Source of the DNA: Apostichopus japonicus
Lineage: Eukaryota > Echinodermata > Holothuroidea > Aspidochirotida > Stichopodidae
DNA: 64,000 bases
Direction: 5' to 3'
Assembly: GCF_037975245.1 (NCBI RefSeq)
Contig: NC_092580.1
Location: 17,432,001 to 17,496,000 of the forward strand
How positions within the stretch are numbered: the stretch's first letter is position 1; each line of letters starts with the position of its first letter. The position numbers were made by a program, and so were the translations under genes. Positions 38,901 through 49,540 of the stretch are shown here, one piece after another. Under the pieces are notes generated by a model. It searched no databases and was not told where the DNA came from. It was given only the letters and a program-made list of their open reading frames with translations.

Positions 38901-39758
38901 CTTTATTGTATGATTTTGTGCAAGGGTACTGTACGTGCGTGGTCGATATGAATACCAACTCTGACATATTCTATTTTTAAGCGAAAATTGAAATAAGAAC
39001 TACATCGTCAACTTCTATCAAGATCATGAACACGCTGTCACACGAAAGCGTTAAATATTCCTTTACAAACGACGAACACGTACATTGACTTGTAGAGCCT
39101 TATCGTTCAAATGTTATTGTTCTCCTCGGAAAGTAAATAAATACTCTGAGTTATCCTCAGCAAATGTAAATTGAGGCAAGTTGAACTTGTTATATCTCGA
39201 TCTTAAGTGTATATTTCAGTTAGTGGATTCATGCAGATTCATATAATTATCGAGAAAGGACGTTACGGAAAGGTAGAGAATTTGATTTCGACGCCTTATC
39301 AAATGGCCTATGGGGCCTACCAACAATATCAAATCTCTTTTATGCTATACCTGTAACACAAATGCCTCTGCGTACATATAAGTTTGATTTAATAAAACTC
39401 TCATCGCTTTTTATACAGCAAATTATCGCATCATGACGTAGAGACATCCAATTAAAGGCGTTTTATTCCTGTCGAACTTAGTTTGTTCTAATTAGTTAAA
39501 CACTTTTCTTGAATTTCGCACTCCTTTGAAAAACATTATCTTGATTTTCTTTTATGTTATGGACTAGGGATTAACTTCATTTGTGTGGCAGACATTCGTA
39601 GTTTCATATACATGTAAAGATGGAAGGTTATATCAAACACTATTTTTTACAATGGTAGTGGGAGACGTCTGTGACTTAAAGGGTCTGATTGTACGTCACG
39701 GTAGCTGTTTGTTAACATCGATATTGTGATAAGTTGTTGTTTAATATTGCGGTACTTT
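35931..39758. other. Single-copy non-coding sequence, no gene seen
   Basis: AT-rich sequence between the satellite block and gene 1. The longest open frames (for example 35971-36156 on + and 36289-36531 on -) are short and match no family I know. It holds a small degenerate ATTGAAGAAAC-type repeat near 37680-37740, a short TA run near 37981, and an inverted repeat at 38230-38267. Untranslated first exons or distal control elements of gene 1 could lie here, but nothing proves it. Confidence 0.6.
38230..38267. promoter_or_regulatory. Perfect 11-bp inverted repeat around a TGACGTC site
   Basis: AGTTTACATCA at 38230-38240 is exactly reverse-complemented at 38257-38267. The 16-bp spacer carries TGACGTC, matching the core of a cAMP-response (CREB/ATF) site. 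The arms contain GTTTAC/GTAAAC, resembling forkhead-type sites. A regulatory role is an inference; there is no mapped start site nearby. Confidence 0.35.
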
Positions 39759-40272
39759 GTCTTCTTTTCAAAAGGTAATTGTTAAATTGATTCTACTGCG
39801 TAAGGTGTTTTTTTTTCGGTTTAGTCACAAATAGTTTCTAAAGATCTGAAATGGTGCCAAGTTCAAAATCATTGAACTGTCAAACATATTATTTGAAGGT
39901 ACAGAGTTGTGAATAATCACGACTATTGCAGAAGGAAGTAAGTCCTAGAGTATTCACTATACGAAGGCGACCTAGATATTGCATTTCCTTTTACTTAACA
40001 ACTCTGTCTTAATCTCGCTACACTTATAGTCTTCTTTTCAAAAAGTAATAGTCATAGTTTACCTACTGCTTTATGTGCTGCTTTAGGTTTGTAACAATAA
40101 TTTCTAAAGACATGGTGCCATGTTCAAAATCATGGAACTGTGAAACATATTACTTGAAGGTGCAGAGTAATGAACAATAGTTAATATTGCAGAAGGAGGT
40201 AAGTTCTTAAGTAACGTGTTCACTACGAAGGCGAGCTGGAATTGAATTTCCTGTTACAACCCTGTTTAACTG
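39759..40272. repeat. 270-bp tandem duplication upstream of receptor gene 1
   Basis: Two diverged copies, 39759-40028 and 40029-40272, both beginning GTCTTCTTTTCAAAA and sharing TTTCTAAAGA, TTCAAAATCAT, TATTGCAGAAGGA and ACGAAGGCGA landmarks in order. The second copy ends about 28 bp before the start codon, so the duplication covers the likely 5' UTR or promoter. Confidence 0.85.
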
Positions 40273-40300
40273 CAAGGAATCGGTGCTAGGAATCGGGAAA

Positions 40301-43300
40301 ATGGCACAATCCTCAAAGTTTCATATTTGTATTGTTTTCCTTTTAACTACCAAAATTTTGGTAACTTTCGCAAATAATGACACACAAACGGATTTACCAA
40401 CTGGTGAGTTACTGTTTCATGTTACTGTCAGATTTGGATATCTACGGTGGATAAGAGTGCATGCTTTCAATGATCTCACTTAGTAAAATTATTTTTCAGG
40501 ATGTTTCCTAATTAATGTAAAATTGTCTTTGCCTTTTGATGTGTTACTTTCTAGCTAAACTGTTTCATCTACCATTTGCTACTGGCAATAATAATAAATT
40601 AGTAAATACTAACCAGCAAGAACTCTCTTGCATGGCAGTATTTTGGGTAAGTAGCATTGGTATTAGGCTATAGTTGTGATTAGGTAAATGATGTTAGCTT
40701 TCTGTAATTTAATGAATGCAAGTCGTCGTAGGTCGAATCTGGTACTGGTTGCTGTATTCTGGGCTTCAAAATTTAAAACACTTATGATGGGTCATTGTCA
40801 CAAACACTCTTCACGAAATTTCTAGGAAAAATTGTTGATATCGTGAGACACATGGCATGGCTTTAGGTAAGGCTATGTCAGTTCAGTTCAAACTACACGA
40901 TAAGCAATCTCAACTACGCCCTTGTAGAAAACAGAAATAAATAAAGTGACCATGAAAAATGTAATGCACGTGTTGCATAACGCAGGGATGTGCCCAGGAT
41001 TTCCTGAGTGCTGGGTATACTGATCGCCGTCCTGGTGGGGGGTCTAAGGGGAGGGGTTACCCCTCCCCTTTGAATTTTTTTTTCGATTTTTGAAGGTGCT
41101 CAGTTGCCAAATGCTGGCACTTGTGTAGCTTTTCAAGCACATACGCAAGTACTATTTTCGCTAACAAATTCATTTTAATTTTTTTTTAGTGAAATATATG
41201 ACGTACCTGATAAAAGTTTTTAAGTTTGTTTCAAAGAGATTTTACACTAAGGGACCGATTGAGAGCCGTAACTAATGTTTCTCGCCGGGCTTGCGTAACT
41301 GATGCATTATTAGTCTGTATGCTTTTGGCATAGGCTAGGCCCAATTTATGTTGAAAATGTTGTCAGGAATGTTGGTATTTTAGATGAAAATAGAGCTGGG
41401 CGTGATTCACGATTTTTAAGACAGTGATGGGCGGTAATTTTTAGTGCTGGGCGGGGCCGCCCAGCGTGGGCACATCATGATAACGGTATTGATTTTTCCT
41501 TGCAGTGATAGAACGTGTTTCCTATTGTTCACGTGACTATGAATGCGATAATTTCTGCGGTTCTTACTCCAAGGCGTCGTCTTCTTGCTCTTGTCACCCT
41601 GCTTGCGAACTGTTTCGAGATTGCTGTTACAATACGTTGGACTACACTGGACGCTGTACCAACAGTAACGACACAGACCACTTCATAGATGACGTTCTAC
41701 CCAAGTTCAGAAATTTCTTTCAATGTACCACTGATGTCATATCAGATGAAAAATACTGGATGATATCTAAATGTCCAGAATCATGGACAGGGTTGAATGA
41801 ATGTGACGTCACTGGTAACGACACAGATGTCTTCGTAGGGAGATTGGACGAAGGTTTGTCTAGCATTCCCGTATTATCACGAAACGGACTGACATACAGA
41901 AATATTTATTGTGCGTTATGTCATGGAGAAGATATATCTGGTCTTTCGCCCTGGACATTTAATGCTGAAGGTTGTGAAGACAATGACTTATTTGCGGCGG
42001 ACAATTTAACCACAAAAGAATTAATCGTACTCTTGAGAGAGCAGTGTAAAACTGTAGCAATCTTACCAAGAAGGAATCACCCATACCATTCTTTGTCTGT
42101 TATTCCATGTCGTGAAATCTCCGGAGATTTTATTGATACTTGTGATGAAATTGTGACTAATGGGAACGTTCAAAACCACTGTTCAACCATTGCTGCTCCT
42201 CTTTATATTAGTGGAAGCATTTTCAGAAATACTTTTTGCGCTGAATGTTATTATTTACTGCACAGAAATATACAACTTGAATTTGTTACTAGCTGTGTAG
42301 CATTTCATAATAATACCGTCATTGTTAATGGAAAGCCACTGCCTATTGCTGCTCCTCCGACACTAGTATCGATATCTATAACCTTCAATTTTGGGAGCCA
42401 AAACGGTGGTTTATCTGTCAAAAGGGATGACAAATCAATCAAAACAACCTCCGTATCCTGTGCTGTTGGACATGTTTTTGATCCAATTGATTCTAAGTGC
42501 AAACTATTGTCCTGCTCTGAGGGATACACTCTAAGAAACTCGGTATGCGTACAACTGCCAGATATTACGACAAATTATTCTGAGAAATGCAGTCAATTTG
42601 CTATCAAGATAACTACTTCTTCGATTAATTATGTTAACAGTTCCTGTATGGAAATCATGGAATGTATTTTCAATTTTTTGCCAACGGAGGTGGTGTCATC
42701 ATTACAAGCAATCATGGAACACAATAATTTTTCATGTAGTGTAAACGACGAAGAAGTTTTACTTGAATCTATGACATTTTCGTTGGAAATTATTGATAGT
42801 CTCTTTCAAAGGACTGAGAATCGCTATTCAACAAGTGCAGATACAAGCAAAAGCCTTGAAAAGATAGAGATTGTAGCTTACTGTACCTCCTTATCGGAAG
42901 ATAACCTTGAACAATGTAACTCTGAATGGTTAAATGAAACGGAATGGAATCGTCCTGATAATGTCTCTGATGGAATATTTATCTTGAATAATTCATCTGT
43001 GGCGATTGACTTATCTCAAGTACGACTGCGACATTTATTTCAATTTTCGTCCGAACATGGTAACATTTCATCAGAGGAGATTTTAGTGCAATATTGCACG
43101 TTTAATTTCAGCGAAATGTCGAAGTGTCCTATGGTGACTCTTGACTCATCCCTCTTTTGGCCTTTGGAGAACGACTCGAGCACCTTGGTATATGCGCCAA
43201 ACACATCCATTCAATTTACATCAGATATGTACACAAAACTGCAAAACGGAAAGATACAGGTATGCAACTTCTTGATATCAACAGGACTCGTACCATTTGC

Positions 43301-44885
43301 ATTTTTGCCTCGATATTCGGATTTACAAGCTATCGTAAGTACTGCAGGCATAGTACTTTCGTTGCTCGCTCTGTTGGTAACATTGATAAGTTATTGCATG
43401 TTTCCTGCATTGAGAACTCGACTAGAAAATATTGCTATCATGATTCTCTGTGGATGTCTCATTGTTGCTCAGTTGCTGCTGCTCTTCGCAGGATTTGCCA
43501 CTGTTCATCCCATTTTATGTTCTGTTGTGTCTGGTCTCGGACATTTCTTTTGGCTGTCAGTCTTCTCATCGAGCAATATTTTAGGATTGCTTCTGATTCG
43601 GACTTTTGGTCTCCGAAAAGAGAAAACATTACGAGGGAAACCACCGTCAAAATGCTCCATCTCCATTGTGATGTTAATATGCTTTGTTTGTCCGGCTCTC
43701 ATAAGTGGGACGCTATTAGTTCTCTACTATCTGGATGAAAATGATCTTTACGGTATAATATATGGCTCTACATCAGGGTGCTGGATTGGAGGACCAATGA
43801 TTAACTTGTACGCCTTTGGGATTCCGGTGGCAGTCAGTCTTCTCATCAATATAATATTCTTTATCCACATAACCATCTCGATTTTCATCCAAATGAAGAA
43901 AAGTCAACGACTCAGAAGGAAACAAAGTCGTGTTCGTGAATTATTGATTTATGTCAAGGTGAGGACGAAAAGGTTTTAATGTTACATTTCAAGCTTCAAA
44001 CACCATTTTTGGTTTTCTTATAAGCAAAATGAATATGCTTGTGCTTCGTCTGCTTAATTAGACCACGAAGGACCATTTGTTTTGTCAAAAAATTTCTTTT
44101 GATTCTCTGTTAAAATCCATTTTTTCTATCGATTTGGTCCACTCCATTAACATGCCTGAGTGTGAGAGCACTTAAAGTGAGTGGACCTTTTGAATACATC
44201 CGGGTACACTTCCATCTAACTTAAAGATATATAGTTGCATACATTTGAATGTTCCTATAACCATGAAGATTGATACAGTTAACTTCAGAAATGTTTGCCC
44301 CAAAACATTTCGTTTGCCCTGCTAACGTAACGTATTATTAATGCCTAATATTTATATATGAGGATACTGTGACATCTTTATGGAATAATGTAACAGGCTA
44401 TTCTCTCATATAGCCTATCTTTGACGTTCCTTTGACAGTTTATACTGTAATACCAGAAGTTAGTACGCAACTCGAATTTCAGCTTTACCTGCGTCCTTTT
44501 CTCTAAGTTTGGTAAGTTATCAGTAATGTTCCATAACAATTGAGTCTACTATATAACTAGTAACTAAAATTTCAAGAAGTTGGTGATTTTAAACTTACAG
44601 CTCCTTATAAGTCTATTTTTGTCATTTGATCTACTACCTTTCCTTTCGCAGATATTTGTCCTCCTGGGTTTAGTCTGGATCACTGGATTCCTTGCTGCAT
44701 GGTTGAACCAACCATGGCTGTGGTATTTGTTTATTACATTAACTTCGTTACAAGGAGTTTTTATATTCCTTGCTTTCATCGTCAAGTCCCAGATTTGGAG
44801 GATGTGGAGAAAGCGACTGAGTAGCTTCAGTGGACCCAGCAAGACTTCATCGCAAACTAACTCGATATCTCTAAGAAATCGATAG
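40301..44885 (+). CDS. Somatomedin-B-domain seven-transmembrane receptor, gene 1 (929 codons)
   Basis: Predicted cell-surface receptor of the secretin/Methuselah-like class. Exons: 40301-40403, 41506-43958, 44652-44885. Introns begin GTGAGT and GTGAGG and end TTGCAG and TCGCAG, phases 1 and 0, and the frame is continuous. The ATG at 40301 has a good context (AAAATGG) and starts a signal peptide (hydrophobic residues about 8-24). A cysteine-rich somatomedin-B-like domain spans about 40-85 (pattern CxxxC, CxC, CC). A long N-glycosylated, Cys-rich ectodomain follows (YWMISKCPESW; TYRNIYCALCH). Seven helices: TM1 641-667, TM2 676-699, TM3 about 705-734 (HFFW), TM4 750-776, TM5 about 797-829; exon 3 gives TM6 and TM7 (VWITGF, LQGVFIFLAF). 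Cys706 and Cys793 can form the usual extracellular disulphide. No GPS autoproteolysis motif precedes TM1. The short tail ends at a TAG. Ligand unknown; a tandem paralogue lies 4.7 kb downstream. Confidence 0.9.
40404..41505 (+). other. Intron 1 of receptor gene 1, containing a repeat-like GC-rich segment
   Basis: Between about 40980 and 41480 the intron holds sequence richer in GC than its surroundings, with two strong hairpins: a perfect 9-bp stem with a TTA loop at 41048-41068, and an 8-bp stem with a GGGC loop at 41446-41465. The text looks like a dispersed repeat, but I cannot name the family. Confidence 0.55.
43959..44651 (+). other. Intron 2 of receptor gene 1
   Basis: 693-bp phase-0 intron from AAG|GTGAGG to a pyrimidine-rich TTTCGCAG. 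It separates TM1-5 from TM6-7. No repeat or other feature seen inside. Confidence 0.85.
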
Positions 44886-45129
44886 CAAACGAGATCATTC
44901 GAAGGAAATGCCAGTCTTTCCTTGTAGCTCAAAAATTTCCCAGGCTATATTTTTCTCCGGTTGTAAATATGTTGAAGAAAACCTATTGTTTACAGTGGTG
45001 AGCTTGCCGAGGTAGCTCTTCCTGGGTCGCCAATCAAACTTTTCCATACCTAACATATTGTGGTGACCTGATTGGGTAAATAAGAAATCAGGTAGAGTGC
45101 GTTATATTCGAAGATTGTATGTATAGACA

Positions 45130-45135
45130 AATAAA
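45130..45135 (+). terminator. Candidate polyadenylation signal of receptor gene 1
   Basis: AATAAA 245 bp after the stop codon. A second AATAAA lies at 45546-45551; the sequence alone does not decide between them. Confidence 0.45.
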
Positions 45136-46689
45136 TAGGGAAGTTGCGAGAGGAAGCAAGAACATGCAAAATTCAGTTTTAATATCCTAAATTATACTGT
45201 GACCCCATGGAGTTGCTATTTCGAAGCGACAAGGAATTGCAAGTCATTTCACATGCATGTAACTTGATAGCACTGGTTATGCGGCTTCCGTTAAATATGT
45301 AGTTTTTGGAGACGTCTACCTTACGCTATTCTCATGATGCGCCCTCAATTAAAGAAAGCTTTAACGAGCACCCTGAATTTGTCAATATTACCAAATCAAT
45401 GTGTAGATAGCACATTCACAAACGTATACACTGTTCTACTCTTCTTTATCATGATATGAAGTTTAATTATCTATACTTAAAGCTTCCATCAGTTCTAAAT
45501 AAGATACATTCACGTAAATATCGATTGATGAAATGCAAAATGCATAATAAACATCATTATTTTTTCTTTGTGTTTTACAATTTTCGTCATTTGAAACAAA
45601 ACTCAATGTAAATAAACTTCTTTTTAATGTAAAGGAAAAGTTTACAATACTCTATTTGTAATGCATAGCGTATTAACTTCATGTAACTTTGTTCCTCATA
45701 ATCGTTTTTAGAGATCATCTATTAATTAACGGTCTTTTGCTACCGGCTAATGGGGTTTCAAATAAAATAAACTTTACAGATAATTTACCATGCAGTCTGC
45801 CACAACTCTCATGGGATTCACTCAGATTTGAACTACACCAGCGTATACGTCGTATATATGTACTCTATGCAACGTTTTGATTACATGATTTCGTATAAGC
45901 TAGTTCGTAGTTACAACATGGAGTAGTTTTGCACAATAGGTCAAAAGGTCAACCGGGAACAGTTCGAAACTTCCGTTCATAGACGGAGATCCTGCTCTAA
46001 CAATGATAAATTAACACTAACGTGTTAGGGAACATATAATACTGTAAATTTATCACGGCCTGATACATCGAGAGTAATTATCAGCCTATACTTCACAAAT
46101 TTTCATTCGGATCACTCAAAGTTGGAACGTTATTAAGGAAAAACTATCGACTGACGATATTAAACTGTGGAAAGACTAAGTCAGATCAGTTTTCGCGAAA
46201 ATATGCATTAAAGTTAACTGTCACGGCATGTTGACAGACTGCGCTAGTACTTACAGGTTCTGTGGCAGAACAGTATTTGTACACATTACATACCACACGC
46301 AATGGACAGCATACATTTATTCGAAATTCACAGCTGTAAGAAGTGAACAGGTTACCTGGACAGTCTGCTCATGTAAAAAGATGTTTTCTTTTCAAAAATC
46401 TACATGGAAATGTTTTTATTTCCAAATAGAAACAGTTTAGGTGTAATAGATACCGTCGTTGACTTAGGTGTTGAAAATATTGTGCGGTAGAATAACATTA
46501 GAGTGAATGGTTAAAGATTGACAGCTAATGCCACAGACAGCAACAACGCATGCGCAGATGCTAGCTCCGAACTAGTTTATTATTGTTGCGAGGGCTTCCT
46601 GATTTCTGTCCGCGTCACACATGAACAGATTATTGTTCGCATAAACGAATCCGCAAGAACAAAACCGAGAAAAAAATTGCGTGCAAAAG

Positions 46690-47320
46690 TCGATTGTGTA
46701 AAATATAATGAAACCAAAACAAACTGTATATTATGGCAATGGTTGGAAAATGCTCCTATTCTACCTTCTAACTTCAAACAGTATAATTGTTTCAAAGTAA
46801 TCCCGCAACTTATGGTATAGGTTTTGTTTGATTTATGTTGCTCACATCCTGTTTTTATTTTAACATCAAGTTCACATAGTCTATATTTACTTCTATTTAC
46901 GATTGTGTAGAATAGAATAATAACCAAAACAAACGGTATATTATGGTAACGGTTCTAAAAATGCTCCTTCTCTACTTTCAAACTTCAAACAGTACAACTG
47001 TTTCAAAGTAATCCCGCAACTTATGGTATAGCCTGGTTTTGTTTTATTTATCAAGTTGCTCACATCCTGTTTTTATTTGAACATCAGGTTCACATAGGCT
47101 ATATATACTTTTATTTACGATTGTGTAGAATACAATAATAACCAAAACAAACTACTGTATATTATGGTAATGGTTCTGAAAATGCTCCTTAATTTCTTTT
47201 TACTTCAAACAGTATAATTGTTTCAAAGTAATCCTGCAACTTATGGTATAGGGTTTGTTTGATTTATCTTGCTCACATCCTGTTTTTATTTGAACAACAC
47301 GTTCACATGTATATATACTT
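46690..47320. repeat. Three-copy tandem repeat, about 215 bp period
   Basis: Copies start near 46690, 46899 and 47118 at CGATTGTGTA. Each carries ACCAAAACAAAC, TATATTATGG, AAAATGCTCC, AACAGTATAATTG, CGCAACTTATGGTATAG and CTCACATCCTGTTTTTATTT in order. The copies are diverged by substitutions and small indels. Confidence 0.88.
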
Positions 47321-48759
47321 TCTATAAAAAATGACATGCCAGATCCTTTGTTAAGTTTTTTTAGTCTCAATGATCGACTGATTCACATCCCTGTTCACCA
47401 TGGGAGTTAGTTTAATAAAGAAGCTTCCACCGAGGTAAAACTTTCATTTCTGATGACGCAAGCATCATGTTGACAACATTATTCATTTGCCAAATAAAAA
47501 CAAGAGAAAACAATATATGCTATCATTAATAAATGTGATGATCGTTTGTTTTTCAGTATATGGGTACAATGGACATAAAAGCTTGCATGGTCATAATAAT
47601 AAATTATTACATCGAACTTGTAGACGACAAAATTAAATCTGTGCCGGAAACAAAGTGCACGCCTTAAACTCATGTTCAAAAACTATCCCATATTCCATTC
47701 ATAACTATTTGTTTTCAAAATAATGCAACCCATTATGACCACATAAGCCTATATGTTACCGCGTGCATATACATAGATCGAGTGACGTATTGCTAGAGCT
47801 ATCTATCGCAAACTAATTTGTCTACAACGGACGATGCTTTCAATACGGTGAGTCACTAAACCATCGTGTTTGTAAACTCAATCGAACATATACGCAATCT
47901 AAACGTGCTACATTGTGATTTAATACTATCAGCTAATAGGCTATACATTGACTCTTCTAACCAAATGTAAACACTTCGAATAACTGCAGACACAACCTTC
48001 TTTTATACCTATAATCATTCGAAGGAGCTCTTGACGGAAATTGCTTTTGTCCCTATAGGCATTTGTGTGAAAATGACTAACTTTGTGTCCTTCGCGACTG
48101 GGTAGCGTAAAGACTATCAAGTACCAAGATCACTCCATTGTTGTTAAATTAGTCACTCACAGAGTTCACCAGAGCATAGATATAAAAAAGTTTCAACTTG
48201 GAAAGTTCTACTCAATAGGACTATAAGACATAATCTTGAATATTGAGTATACGTAGCTGTATTGAAGGACATATTCCAGTGATTCCACTTGAAAACTGAT
48301 GGTTTGTATAAACTATTGGGATTTGTCATGTATAACGTACTCTGTAGAGATTCAGATCATGTTACAAGTAGGAGACCTACCCATGATCCACTTTGTACCA
48401 GGCTGAAAGTTACAAGTAAGCAAATACGAAAAATGTCTTCTGAAATGCCATTGGAGTTTACGCTTCCACACCGAAAGTAACAGTGTGATATACCCGGGGA
48501 ATCCCCCCGTTTAAGTGACAAATGTTCTGTCACCGTTCGCGTATGGAAATACGGCCCTTTATTTGAAACTAGGCATACGGAGCCTAACTTTTGACGTATT
48601 TATTGGTTATTTTATTTTGTAATTTTTTATATTACGTTTATATCACCGGGTCGCGTTTTCATTCCCTTCATGTTTCTGTCATTCTTCAATCCCGACCCTC
48701 TAAATGATGTCCATTTCGAGATTGTTTTCATACCCGGGACTCTAACCCGTCCTTATGCC

Positions 48760-48785
48760 CACCCCCCCCCACCCCCCCCCCTTCC
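48760..48785. repeat. C-rich homopolymer run
   Basis: Two C9 runs separated by single A residues, then CCTTCCC. Possible quadruplex on the minus strand. Confidence 0.8.
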
Positions 48786-49252
48786 CATTCCCCCTCGTCA
48801 GCCGTGCATCATTCGGGTTACACAATTAGTGTTATGTTATGGATTTTATGTTATCGAGTAATGATGATGGTCGCCGTGCTTCATGGTTATATTTGTCATC
48901 AAGTACGACTTTATTTCATTCGAAAGTGATACAACTTGTTTATTGTTTCTTTCTCCCTTCTCTCTTTATTATAGTTTACGGAAGTTAGTTACGTAAGACG
49001 ATTAACCATTCGTTTCCTTCCTATATGACTTCACTTATTTTGATTGTTCATGCCTTGCATGTCCATATAAAGTTAGTTCAACTTTTTTTTGTGAATCAGT
49101 GTACATGTGTTTGTGTGACTTCACACCTAAATACTTCTAGACAGGGTGAAACCACCAGAGTTTACGAAGCTTGTGTATATATACATAGGCCTATACTGCT
49201 CTGCGCAAGAGCTATTGGAAGTGTGCGTCATATATTGGTATTTAAACGCCGT

Positions 49253-49312
49253 TGGACTTTGCTCTCAACATCATTTAACGTGTGGACTTTGCTCTCAACA
49301 TCATTTAACGTG
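49253..49312. repeat. Perfect 30-bp tandem duplication
   Basis: The 30 bp at 49253-49282 (starting TGGACTTTGCTC) are repeated exactly at 49283-49312, about 230 bp upstream of the start codon of receptor gene 2. The identity suggests a recent event. Confidence 0.92.
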
Positions 49313-49540
49313 AAGTTTTCTTACAGTTGTGATTGATTTCTACGGTATGTGTTAAAAAAGCACACTCATCGGCTATTAACGTGTGGAGTACGGCTTTTAT
49401 CCAATACAAATCTACCTTACCATGGTCTGTCAACACTGGACTCTCGATGCTATTTTTAAAAAGGTTTTCTTCGAATTGAATTGATGAAAAGATCTCCACA
49501 GTACAAACACGCCATTGAATGACTCCATACAGTTTTAATG

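Larger units (their letters stand above)
45136..49540. other. Intergenic region between the two receptor genes
   Basis: No convincing gene. It holds a three-copy tandem repeat (46690-47320), a C-rich run at 48760-48785 and a 30-bp duplication at 49253-49312. Open frames are below about 115 codons and overlap on both strands without family resemblance. The promoter of receptor gene 2 must lie in or upstream of the last part. Confidence 0.6.

Noticed and set aside
46518-46820. 100-codon + strand frame and an overlapping 115-codon - strand frame
   Set aside because: Both run into the three-copy tandem repeat and match no family I know.
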